This document shows positions 34,222 through 41,954 of a DNA stretch of 42,257 bases, one piece after another; position 1 is the first letter of the stretch; every line of letters starts with the position of its first letter. The stretch is taken from NCBI GenBank assembly GCA_963582935.1, contig CAUZSH010000005.1:1-42257 (forward strand), written 5' to 3'. The notes beneath the pieces are model-generated. The model was not told where the DNA came from, made no database searches, and saw only the letters and a program-made list of their open reading frames with translations. A program made the position numbers and the translations under genes. This stretch comes from CAUZSH01 sp963582935 (GTDB taxonomy: Bacteria > Pseudomonadota > Gammaproteobacteria > Francisellales > Francisellaceae).

Positions 34222-34485
34222 ATGCCCATACAAAATACCACAAACGAACCGCTTTCAAGTGCCGTAAATCATTTAATCAAAAGCAAAATACAAGCTTATT
34301 TTAAAAGTATAAAAGACTCTAAATACCGTACCACTTCATTGCATGAAATCGTATTAACAGAAGTTGAATCGGGGCTGATTGAATCAGTCTTACAAATAAA
34401 TCACTACAAAATGGATGAAACTGCAAAAGTTTTAGGTATCACAACGCAAGTATTACGTGAAAAATTAGATAAATATGGATTTTAG
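34222..34485 (+). CDS. Divergent Fis-family DNA-binding protein
   Basis: An 87-residue Fis-like protein. The C-terminal helix-turn-helix region reads MDETAKVLGITTQVLREKLD, and the central helix LHEIVLTEVESGLIESVLQI matches the Fis dimerisation helix. Compared with the next gene and E. coli Fis, the recognition helix is altered (ITTQVLREKLDKYGF against INRGTLRKKLKKYGM), so its DNA preference may differ. The Shine-Dalgarno is weak. The paralogous fis follows 68 bases downstream. Confidence 0.85.
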   Translation: MPIQNTTNEPLSSAVNHLIKSKIQAYFKSIKDSKYRTTSLHEIVLTEVESGLIESVLQINHYKMDETAKVLGITTQVLREKLDKYGF

Positions 34486-34553
34486 GCTTTTATCATACCG
34501 ATAAAGTGTGCTAATATCGATCAGTTCAAATTTAACACAACAAAGGAATACAA

Positions 34554-34838
34554 ATGCCTGCTACAATGCATTACGATACAAAGCCATCTATTGAATCACA
34601 TAATCAATTACCTTTGGCTGACCATATCAGAACGGTAATGAGTACCTACTACAAAAATTTAGTGGCAAGTGGCGCCATGCCTGAAAATGTTTATGAACTT
34701 GTTATCTCAGAAGTTGAGCTGCCATTAATCGAAGCAACGATGGAGTATACAGGAAATAATCAAAGTAATGCCGCTAAGATATTAGGGGTTAATCGCGGAA
34801 CATTTCGTAAGAAATTATCCCATTATGATATGCTATAA
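34554..34838 (+). CDS. fis: Nucleoid-associated protein Fis
   Basis: A 94-residue Fis protein (E. coli 98). Fis bends DNA and controls growth-phase transcription. The beta-hairpin arm is degenerate, then LADHIRTVMSTYYKNLVASG, LYELVxxEVExPL-type helix VYELVISEVELPLIEATMEY, and the helix-turn-helix NNQSNAAKILGVNRGTFRKK match well. AAGGA precedes the ATG by seven bases. It is the second of two tandem fis-like genes. There is no dusB upstream, unlike E. coli. Confidence 0.93.
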   Translation: MPATMHYDTKPSIESHNQLPLADHIRTVMSTYYKNLVASGAMPENVYELVISEVELPLIEATMEYTGNNQSNAAKILGVNRGTFRKKLSHYDML

Positions 34839-34971
34839 AGCCTCTGTTTACTGAAGTATCAGCAGGAACGGCTGCTTAAACCTAAACAAAGATGTAATGG
34901 GCACTATTTGCTAAAACATAGACATCTTGCTATGCTTTTCCAATAACTCTATACTAAACCAAGACGCCACC

Positions 34972-36504
34972 ATGAATATCATTAAAGACTGGGATTACTT
35001 CTGGGATAACCGGAGTCTATTTCATCTCGGTCACCTGCCCACTGAAACACCCAATCCTAACACAACAGGTCTTGCAGAACTTGCCCAAAATGATCTAGCC
35101 TCTGCAGTTCAAAAATTACTGGATGTGGATCATGAAGCCCTCACAAAATTACTGGCCTATGTGGATGATTGTGCGCCTTTAAAAGCGCAAATTAATGAGG
35201 TTCTAACTCATGGTGGACGCATTTTTATTTCAGGGTGTGGCGCCACAGGCAGATTAGCCATGATGCTTGAAAAGCTTTGGCGCTTACAAGCACCTGAGTC
35301 TATGTCAGACAGGGTAATCGGTTTTATCGCTGGTGGTGATGCCGCCCTAATTAAATCCGTAGAAGGTTTTGAAGATCATACGGAATATGCTGAAAAACAT
35401 ATTCAAATGCTTGGATTTACTCAAAATGATCTCATGATTGGGGTCACAGAAGGTGGCGAAACCCCCTTTGTCCTAGGCACAGTGGAATACGCCCTCCAAC
35501 ATTCTAAACATCACCCTTGGCTGCTTTATTGCAACCCTGATGAAACACTTGCGAATGTTGAGAGATCCAATCAATTAATTCAATCTCCAAATGTTCACAA
35601 TCTTTGCCTCTATGTCGGTAATATGGCGTTAACTGGGAGCACAAGAATGCAGGCGACCACCGTTCAAACGCTTGCATTAGGATACGCACTATTTGATTTT
35701 ATTCAACCTTGCGATGCACGTGCACAAATTAAAAAGTTAAAGAAAGCATTACAAAATATAGACGTGCATTTACTTTCAGCTTTGATCCATGATGAAGCCA
35801 CAATATATAAAAACAATGGTTTGGTCACTTACCAAACCACCGCGGATTTAGGTTTAACGGTTCTTACGGACACCACAGAACGATCACCGACTTTTAGCAC
35901 CTATGCCTTTGAAAATTCAAATGATGATATCGCAATGCCTTCATTATGTTTTTTAAGTATCGCTGATGCTAAAGACCCTGAAACTACTTGGCAAAATATA
36001 TTAGGGCACCCGCCTCGAACATTAGAATGGGATTTTTCTAAAAAAGACACAGGCATTGAGCGCTTAATGGGGTTTGATATTAGTGAGAATGCTTTTTCAC
36101 GCCGCAAAAGCATGTTTTTAGCCAATGTACATAGCCTCTTTCAAATCGCCCATGACAATGACCATTTATATTTTTCTAATCATGCCCATCAATTAGAAAT
36201 AAATACTTCTGGGCTTTCGGCCTTATCCACACAAGTATTGCTTAAATGCATCTTAAACCTGCATTCTACCCTTGTGATGGCATTATTGGGAAAATTCCAA
36301 AGCAATATCATGACACATGTTTTTCCAAGCAACAATAAACTGATCGACAGAGCCACACGCTATGTCCTATATTTACTTGAACAACAGGGTGTTACATGCG
36401 AGTATGACAAGGTTGCCCAAACACTGTATAATGCGGGTGAAAATATGCATTCAACAGAATCAATCGTGCTTAAAACGCTAGCAAAGCTGACAGAAAAAGC
36501 CTAA
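34972..36504 (+). CDS. Two-SIS-domain protein of the MurQ / glucokinase-regulator (GckR) group
   Basis: A 511-residue cytoplasmic sugar-phosphate-binding protein. The first SIS domain reads GGRIFISGCGATGRLAMMLE, GFIAGGDAALIKSVEGFEDH, MIGVTEGGETPFVLGTVEY and NMALTGSTRMQATTVQTLAL, which follows MurQ/GckR. The second half (LFQIAHDND...) looks like a diverged second SIS domain, as in GckR, making it far longer than bacterial MurQ (about 300). It might be a MurNAc-6-phosphate etherase or a kinase regulator; the etherase Glu after the GRL motif is not at the usual spacing. I start at ATG 34972, since the upstream extension has no ribosome site. An MFS sugar porter follows on the same strand. Confidence 0.75.
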   Translation: MNIIKDWDYFWDNRSLFHLGHLPTETPNPNTTGLAELAQNDLASAVQKLLDVDHEALTKLLAYVDDCAPLKAQINEVLTHGGRIFISGCGATGRLAMMLEKLWRLQAPESMSDRVIGFIAGGDAALIKSVEGFEDHTEYAEKHIQMLGFTQNDLMIGVTEGGETPFVLGTVEYALQHSKHHPWLLYCNPDETLANVERSNQLIQSPNVHNLCLYVGNMALTGSTRMQATTVQTLALGYALFDFIQPCDARAQIKKLKKALQNIDVHLLSALIHDEATIYKNNGLVTYQTTADLGLTVLTDTTERSPTFSTYAFENSNDDIAMPSLCFLSIADAKDPETTWQNILGHPPRTLEWDFSKKDTGIERLMGFDISENAFSRRKSMFLANVHSLFQIAHDNDHLYFSNHAHQLEINTSGLSALSTQVLLKCILNLHSTLVMALLGKFQSNIMTHVFPSNNKLIDRATRYVLYLLEQQGVTCEYDKVAQTLYNAGENMHSTESIVLKTLAKLTEKA

Positions 36505-36533
36505 CCACATCGACAAAATAAGGATATTTTGCA

Positions 36534-37856
36534 ATTAATAAATCAATTCTTTGGGTTCTAATTTGTATCCCAGCACTGGGGGGCCTCTTACACGGTTATG
36601 AGATTGGTATTATTTCTGGTGCAATGGTGTCTATTCAAAAAGAAATTGCTCTTAGCCGAGACCAACTTTCTTTTATTGTTGGTGCTGTTTTTTTTGGTGG
36701 TGCCATATCGGTGCTGTTTGCAGGCGAAATGGCTGATAAATATAGTCGCAGATTTGTCTTACAGATTGGGGCTGTACTGATTATTGCAGGTTTAGTGCTT
36801 GCGGCAATGGCAAGTGGCTTCTGGCTGGTATTTATTGGTCGCCTATTGCAAGGCATTGGTGTGGGATTTATCACACTGGTCACCCCTTTATATCTCGTGG
36901 AAAGCATGCCTAGCCAGCTTCGAGGATCTGGCACATCCACGGTTCAATTTTTCTTAAATGGTGGTATTGTTTTAGCCGCACTTATCTCATTATTTTTAGT
37001 GGCTGGAGATCATTGGAGACTCATGTTTTTAATTGGAGTCATCCCTGCCATAATCCTATTTATCGGCACATTTTTTATCCCACACACTCCCCGCTGGTTA
37101 GTGATGCGAGGGAAAATAGAAAAAGCTAAAAGCGTGTTGGCTCTAACGCGCCCTGATGCCGAGGCCGACCATGAATTTAATCAAATCTTGCATTCTTTCA
37201 AACAAACAACTCAAACCAGTGGCTACGCGCTTCTTAAACAGAAGAAAATGTTACTTGCCGTCTTACTGGTCACTCTCATTGGTTGTTTAAATCAATTAAC
37301 CGGCATTAATGTCTATATTGGATTTTCGGCCATTATCCTAAAAGATGTGGGCCTACACTCTGACAATATTGCGGTTTTGGGCACGGTTATTATTACAGCA
37401 GCTAATTTTCTCGTGACCCTCATTTCCGTATTGCTTGTGGATAAAGTTGGGCGTAAGTTATTGCTCAAAATAGGTTTGATCGGCTTAATTCTAGCTTCAT
37501 TATATCTAACTATCGTCGCGACTTTATTGACTGCCTCTGATTCTACCGCTTACCTGGTGCTCGGTGGGATCATCTTCTTTGCGGTCTGCTTTGCGATTGG
37601 GCCTGGCACTATGATTTGGCTATTACTTTCTGAACTATTACCCAATCCAATTCGTAGCATTGGTATGTCTATCGCTTTAGCAACATTACTGTTTGCTTCA
37701 GGTGCTTATGCCTCCGTATTTTTAAGCTTTGCGCATACTATAGGCTATCAAGGCGTATTTTTGTTTTCTCTGGTTATTTGTGTCTTCTATTTATTTATAG
37801 TCATTAAATTTGTGCCTGAAACAAAAGGAAAATCACTGGAAGAAATCGGGCATTAA
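36534..37856 (+). CDS. MFS sugar porter with a non-standard or lost start codon
   Basis: Twelve-span major facilitator of the sugar porter family, likely a sugar:proton symporter in the inner membrane. Conserved pieces are PALGGLLHGYEIGIISGAM in TM1, RRFVLQIGAVL, GRLLQGIGVGFITLVTPLYL, PHTPRWLVMRGK, NQLTGINVYIGFS and the C-terminal FVPETKGKSLEEIGH. The TM1 signature lies upstream of the first in-frame ATG (36624). In the open frame back to a TAA at 36519 there is no ATG, GTG or TTG. ATT at 36534 sits nine bases after an AAGGA ribosome site and before AAT AAA TCA, so translation may start at AUU, or an ATG has mutated. The neighbour is the MurQ/GckR-like gene. Confidence 0.85.
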   Translation: MNKSILWVLICIPALGGLLHGYEIGIISGAMVSIQKEIALSRDQLSFIVGAVFFGGAISVLFAGEMADKYSRRFVLQIGAVLIIAGLVLAAMASGFWLVFIGRLLQGIGVGFITLVTPLYLVESMPSQLRGSGTSTVQFFLNGGIVLAALISLFLVAGDHWRLMFLIGVIPAIILFIGTFFIPHTPRWLVMRGKIEKAKSVLALTRPDAEADHEFNQILHSFKQTTQTSGYALLKQKKMLLAVLLVTLIGCLNQLTGINVYIGFSAIILKDVGLHSDNIAVLGTVIITAANFLVTLISVLLVDKVGRKLLLKIGLIGLILASLYLTIVATLLTASDSTAYLVLGGIIFFAVCFAIGPGTMIWLLLSELLPNPIRSIGMSIALATLLFASGAYASVFLSFAHTIGYQGVFLFSLVICVFYLFIVIKFVPETKGKSLEEIGH

Positions 37857-37939
37857 AACAATCACACATTTTTATGATGACCAACTATACTTAACCTCAC
37901 GACTGCTAAATTAACCGCCTAACAACCGAGGAAAATACT

Positions 37940-38302
37940 ATGACCAAGAAGAACATTATTTTAGCCATTGCCATAACCTCTCTCACATTCGGAATTGCCA
38001 ATGCTTAAGACGCTAAAAGCGATTTTAGTGTTTCTGTCAGTTGCAATGGTGTACCTTTAACCATTGGGATGGATAAAGACACGGCATTAAAGGCTTGCGG
38101 AAATTCAGGATTTATTGCGCACAAACAAAAGAAAAAATACATGAAAACTGAAGTTGGATATAAATCAATGGCTGGAAAAGATAAACACTCATTAGAGCTG
38201 AATTTTGTGAATGGGAAGCTATCTGACATCGACGCCTCTGTTGATACCCGTTTTGTTAAACGATTTTATACAACCGATAAAAATAGCCTTACTAAAAAAT
38301 AG
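37940..38302 (+). pseudogene. Secreted DUF2845-like protein interrupted by a stop at the signal-peptide junction
   Basis: ATG at 37940, after a GAGGAA ribosome site, begins a good signal peptide (MTKKNIILAIAITSLTFGIA...NA). Codon 23, just at the predicted cleavage site, is TAA (38006-38008). The frame then runs on to a TAG at 38302 with protein-like sequence: SCNGVPLTIGMDKDTALKAC, KKKYMKTEVGYKS and LELNFVNGKLSDIDASVD. The Cys-Gly-Met-Cys module resembles those of the secreted protein at 26758. A single CAA-to-TAA change would account for the stop. The rest of the gene is undamaged, so inactivation is recent, the stop is read through, or it is a sequencing error. Confidence 0.85.
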
Positions 38303-38309
38303 ACCCTTG

Positions 38310-38747
38310 TTAACGCCCTGTTGAAAGAATGGTAATCACTTTTGTCCGAGCTATATCCGATAAATCCCAGGGCCTTGCATAGCTAAAACTGATGGTTTGC
38401 ATCTGAGGCACGCTTTTAAATCTCTTTGAGACTTGCATTTTAAAAACTGCAACACCGCCAGCACCTACTAATTTTTTCTTACTCTCACTTACTTTATACT
38501 CATAGGACTTTGGTCGAATTAAGCCCTCATCATATTGTGTTAAATACCATTGATAACCTGTCGTCGCATTTGCGGGTAGTTTAATATTGATCGTGGTTTT
38601 TTTGCCTGAGACAACCATTGGTTTATCCTGTTGTTGCGCAGCAGGTGCTTTGTTGCTTTGGTCTTTCTGGCTCACCATATTTTCTGCCCATATCTGCGAG
38701 CCAACGATCGCACTGAATATACATAAACTAATCAAATATTTTTTCAT
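38310..38747 (-). CDS. Chagasin-family (I42) cysteine protease inhibitor, secreted
   Basis: A 145-residue exported protein. The signal peptide is about 1-21 (MKKYLISLCIFSAIVGSQIW, then AE), followed by a Gln/Lys-rich linker. The I42 loops are all present: ANATTGYQWYL (family NPTTGY), KLVGAGGVAVF (family GxGG), and SYARPWD (family RPW). Chagasin-type proteins inhibit papain-like cysteine proteases such as cathepsins. In bacteria the target may be endogenous or host proteases; this cannot be told from sequence. AAGGAGC precedes the ATG. It is convergent with the preceding pseudogene, only seven bases apart. Confidence 0.88.
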   Translation of the reverse strand: MKKYLISLCIFSAIVGSQIWAENMVSQKDQSNKAPAAQQQDKPMVVSGKKTTINIKLPANATTGYQWYLTQYDEGLIRPKSYEYKVSESKKKLVGAGGVAVFKMQVSKRFKSVPQMQTISFSYARPWDLSDIARTKVITILSTGR

Positions 38748-38973
38748 AGAAGCTCCTTATTTATCTCATAAACCAGCCTGATCGCTGAGCTATAAACTAT
38801 AATGAATTGGGAATTAATCCTTTGGTGTGTGTTGGATTCATCATATATAAAAGATAGTCAAAAAAATGATTTCAATCAAGAATGACTTTATCCAATATAA
38901 ATTCGGCATTCTAAACTGGACTATGTATAATATAGATCATAAATTGCATAAACAAAATTTGAGAATCTAACAA

Positions 38974-39714
38974 ATGGCAATCCAAAGATTTGAACTTGAA
39001 CTCCTCGATAAGAAAATGATTTCCCCGAACACCATGCACCTATCATTCAAGCGTGCAGACAACCTCGAACTAGATTATATTGCAGGACAATTTGTCACCT
39101 TTATGTTTGAGCCCAAAAGTGACAAAGCTAACAGTGGCAAACCTAAAAGGCGCAGTTACAGTATTGCCACTATGGATAAATCTGTGGACAGTATTGATAT
39201 TGCGATTTCTTATATTAAGGGTGGGATTGCTTCTGAGCATTTATTTAATGCTGAAAAAGGCGACAAATTTAATGTCATGGGTCCTGCTGGTCGCTTAATT
39301 TTAAAAGAAGAAGAGATTCAACGAGTGATTCTTGTGGGAACCGGTACTGGCATTGCCCCATATCGCGCCATGCTACCTGCGCTGGCAGAACAATCTTCGC
39401 TTCAAGTGGAGATTTTATTAGGTGTGCAATATCGCCAAGATGCCCTATATGCTGACGACTTTATTGAATATGCCAACAACTATGACCATATCTCATTTAA
39501 AGCCTGCTTAAGTCGTGAAGAACAACCACTTAAAAAACATGAGGTTAAAGGCTATGTACAAAATCAATTTGATGACTTAGCCCTCATTCCAGGTGAAGAT
39601 GTTATTTATCTCTGTGGTAACCCTGATATGATTGACGATGCTTTTGCAAACTTAACGACAGCTGGGTTTGATAGTAAGAGTGTGCGAAGAGAGAAATATA
39701 TTTCTTCTAATTAA
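38974..39714 (+). CDS. Ferredoxin/flavodoxin-NADP reductase-like flavoprotein
   Basis: A 246-residue FAD/NAD(P)-binding oxidoreductase of the FNR fold. The FAD motif is RRSYSIAT (RxYS), the phosphate-binding SYIKGGIASEHLF follows, and the nucleotide-binding motif is VGTGTGIAPYRAMLPAL, with the late LCGNPDMIDDAF. The C-terminus (REKYISSN) is short. There is no fused ferredoxin domain, so it may reduce a separate ferredoxin or flavodoxin; the YfaE-type ferredoxin of this window is one possible partner (inference). The 226 bases upstream hold no gene and only AT-rich sequence. Confidence 0.85.
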   Translation: MAIQRFELELLDKKMISPNTMHLSFKRADNLELDYIAGQFVTFMFEPKSDKANSGKPKRRSYSIATMDKSVDSIDIAISYIKGGIASEHLFNAEKGDKFNVMGPAGRLILKEEEIQRVILVGTGTGIAPYRAMLPALAEQSSLQVEILLGVQYRQDALYADDFIEYANNYDHISFKACLSREEQPLKKHEVKGYVQNQFDDLALIPGEDVIYLCGNPDMIDDAFANLTTAGFDSKSVRREKYISSN

Positions 39715-39750
39715 CAGGCGATTACGATTAAAACCTATAAGGAGAATGCC

Positions 39751-40527
39751 ATGTTGCTTTGTCTTGATGTCGGAAATTCACATATTCATGGTGGATTATT
39801 TCATTTAGATAAATGTATCATGCAATTTCGTTATGCCACTGATTCAATAGCAGTCACTTCCGATCAAATTGGGGTTTTTTTACGCCAAGTCATCAAAGAA
39901 AATGATTACAATCCTGATGATATTAAGCATGTTGCCATTGGCTCTGTTGTGCCTTCCATCAACTACTCTTTACGTGCCGCAATTATCAAATACCTACATA
40001 CGGAGCCTTTTATCTTGCAAGCAGGCGTTAAGACTGGGCTTAAGATCAAGTACCCACACCCTCAAGAAATTGGTGCAGATATGATTGCGGGCGCTATTGC
40101 GGGCATTCATCAATTCCCAAACCGAAATTTAATTATCATTGATATGGGCACAGCCACCGTGGTAAACCCCATTACTGCTAAAGGAGAATTTCTTGGTGCG
40201 GTAATTGTTGCTGGCATGAAGTCTTCTATCCATGCCTTGAATAGTGGGACCTCGCAACTTCCCGCAGTCAATATTGCCAAAGTAGATCATTTTATCGGTA
40301 AAAGTACACCTCACTGCATCCAAGCTGGGCTATATTATGGCACGCGTGGTGCGTTAAGAGAAATCATTAATGGCACGATCCAGGAACTTGGCTGGCTGGC
40401 TGAAAACACGACTGTTATTGCAACAGGGGGCTTTGCACAAATTTTTTCAGAGGACCAACTATTTGACATCATCGCGCCTGATTTGCTTTTACAGGGTGTT
40501 AAGATTGCCTTTGAAAAAAATCAATGA
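39751..40527 (+). CDS. coaX: Type III pantothenate kinase
   Basis: First enzyme of coenzyme A synthesis, phosphorylating pantothenate; the type III enzyme needs a monovalent cation and resists feedback by CoA. It has 258 residues. The ASKHA motifs are LCLDVGNSHIHGGLF (D6, phosphate 1), the pantothenate loop EIGADMIAGAIAG, and IIIDMGTATVVNPI (phosphate 2), then VIATGGFAQIF. AAGGAGAA precedes the ATG. It follows the flavoprotein gene by 36 bases. Confidence 0.95.
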   Translation: MLLCLDVGNSHIHGGLFHLDKCIMQFRYATDSIAVTSDQIGVFLRQVIKENDYNPDDIKHVAIGSVVPSINYSLRAAIIKYLHTEPFILQAGVKTGLKIKYPHPQEIGADMIAGAIAGIHQFPNRNLIIIDMGTATVVNPITAKGEFLGAVIVAGMKSSIHALNSGTSQLPAVNIAKVDHFIGKSTPHCIQAGLYYGTRGALREIINGTIQELGWLAENTTVIATGGFAQIFSEDQLFDIIAPDLLLQGVKIAFEKNQ

Positions 40528-40576
40528 TCGTCACCATTCGATGATAAGATTTCAAAAAATATGGAGGAGCTCAATA

Positions 40577-41047
40577 GTGAAAATAATATTAGTGTATGCT
40601 TCCGTGTTTACTCTACTCTCAGGCTGTACCTTTATTCCTGCTGATCGCTTAGATAATCCTAATAATCGAAATATCCGAGTGACCAATATCCCACCTGATA
40701 TGCATTGCAAGTATATTGGTGAAATTCATGGTAGCCAAGGAAATTGGTTTACGGGGATTTTTACCTCTAATGCTTACCTGATTATGGGGGCTAGAAATAA
40801 TCTTAAAAACCAAGCTGCTAAGCATGGCGCAAATTATGTTTATACAAACCCAATGCCAATTGTTGGGCCAGCCTTTATGACTGGAGATAGTTTTACCGCG
40901 ATCAGCGCTGAAGCTTATCATTGTGAGAAACCTAATACAGAAAATAGAATCATTCAAAAAAATTGTGGTTACTTTTCACTTTGCCTGCATAACAATGAAG
41001 CAAGCTTAGAAATGCCTGCTGAGATCAAGAAGGAGGTAGTGAAATGA
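40577..41047 (+). CDS. DUF4156-type lipoprotein, copy 1
   Basis: A 156-residue predicted lipoprotein. I choose GTG 40577 because GGAGGAG lies seven bases before it and it gives a proper lipoprotein signal (VKIILVYASVFTLLSGC, lipidated C17); a longer frame from 40370 overlaps coaX and is not credible. The body matches DUF4156: IRVTNIPPDMHCKYIGEI, HGSQGNWFTGIFTSNAYLI, MGARNNLKNQAAKHGANYV. The C-terminus has extra cysteines (NCGYFSLC). Function unknown. It overlaps the second copy by ATGA. Confidence 0.85.
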   Translation: MKIILVYASVFTLLSGCTFIPADRLDNPNNRNIRVTNIPPDMHCKYIGEIHGSQGNWFTGIFTSNAYLIMGARNNLKNQAAKHGANYVYTNPMPIVGPAFMTGDSFTAISAEAYHCEKPNTENRIIQKNCGYFSLCLHNNEASLEMPAEIKKEVVK

Positions 41048-41484
41048 TGAAACAACCTCTCTTAATTATCGCATTCGTTTCTTTTTTTATAACGGGTTGT
41101 ACCGTTATACCCGCTAATAAAACTGTAAATATAAAAGCACATAATGTTTACCTAACCCAGAAAAAACCACCCAAGAGTTGCCGCTATGTGGGTGAAGTCT
41201 ATGGTTCGCAAGGCAATTGGTTTACAGGTATGTTTACCTCCAATATGGACCTAGCTCTTGGCGCCCGTAATAGTTTAAAAAACCAAGCGGCTCATATCCA
41301 TGCAAACTATGTGTATATCGAAGCATTTAATGCCAATGATTCTGCGCTGTTTGTGGCAGGTAATAAAAATGTGACACTGGTGGGGCAAGCTTACGCTTGT
41401 GAAAACCTTAAAGGATATGGGGTCAACGCAGTGACAGAAACTCCCTGCGGATACCTATCTTTTTGTGTCAAAAGAAAAGAGTAA
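41044..41484 (+). CDS. DUF4156-type lipoprotein, copy 2
   Basis: A 146-residue predicted lipoprotein, paralogous to the gene before it. Lipobox FFITGC puts the lipidated residue at C19. The core is PPKSCRYVGEVYGSQGNWFT, GMFTSNMDLALGARNSLKNQ and AAHIHANYVYI, with a matching C-terminal CGYLSFC. AAGGAGG lies before the ATG ATG pair, so the second ATG may be used. The two copies are translationally coupled and probably arose by tandem duplication. Function unknown. Confidence 0.85.
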   Translation: MMKQPLLIIAFVSFFITGCTVIPANKTVNIKAHNVYLTQKKPPKSCRYVGEVYGSQGNWFTGMFTSNMDLALGARNSLKNQAAHIHANYVYIEAFNANDSALFVAGNKNVTLVGQAYACENLKGYGVNAVTETPCGYLSFCVKRKE

Positions 41485-41487
41485 TAG

Positions 41488-41830
41488 CTAAATTTTAACC
41501 GCTTCGCCAGTTAAAACGGTATTCGCCATTAAAAATCCAACAGCACAGCGATAATTAATTTGACTGGTGCTTTCAACATCTTTCACATTTGATTTGATAT
41601 TAATGACGGCATTGACTCCCAGTGCTGTTGCTTCATCTCGTAAAGATTTCAGTGAAGCTAAAAATGCCCAACGGCAAGCATCGCTATCGGATTTCCAAAA
41701 AGCACTGGTGCGGTTGCTGGTAGCAACCTTACCAAAATTTTTGATTACGGTAGGATGCTTTTGATCCCCAAAATAAAATTGAACCGTATTTCCTAGTCTG
41801 GTTTTTGCATCATTTGAGTTAGTAATACTA
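41488..41830 (-). pseudogene. Excinuclease-like small secreted protein gene, 5' end lost to an insertion
   Basis: On the minus strand a frame ending in TAG at 41488 reads SITNSNDAKTRLGNTVQFYF, then TSNRTSAFWKSDSDACRWAF, SLKSLRDEATALGVNAVINI and CAVGFLMANTVLTGEAVKI. This matches a family of small exported proteins often mislabelled excinuclease ATPase subunit (WAFLSALxxLQxRAxxLGxNAVxNIxS, then CHAGxxMAGVALKG). The normal signal peptide is absent: the frame runs upstream only to a TAA at 41857, with no start codon. The break falls where sequence that looks like an insertion-element end begins (about 41831), so the gene was probably split by that insertion. Confidence 0.72.
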
Positions 41831-41886
41831 ACCCCGTGTGCAACTTTAAAATATAGTTAAAATTATTTTATAATCGTATATTGATA

Positions 41887-41947
41887 GACATAGGTAATTG
41901 ATATAGCGTTAATTTCTCACAAAAAAAGCCGATAACACACCTATGTC
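41887..41947. repeat. Inverted repeat inside the putative insertion element
   Basis: GACATAGGT at 41887-41895 is repeated inverted as ACCTATGTC at 41939-41947, with 43 bases between. It lies between the proposed element end and the transposase frame and may act in its transcription or transposition. It is not followed by a T-run, so it is not a standard terminator. Confidence 0.45.
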
Positions 41948-41954
41948 AATTTAA

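Noticed and set aside
40370..40576. Upstream extension of the first DUF4156 lipoprotein
   Set aside because: It overlaps coaX in another frame and would bury the lipoprotein signal inside the protein.
41567..41764. 65-codon plus-strand frame
   Set aside because: It is the antisense shadow of the truncated excinuclease-like gene on the minus strand, which has the family motifs.
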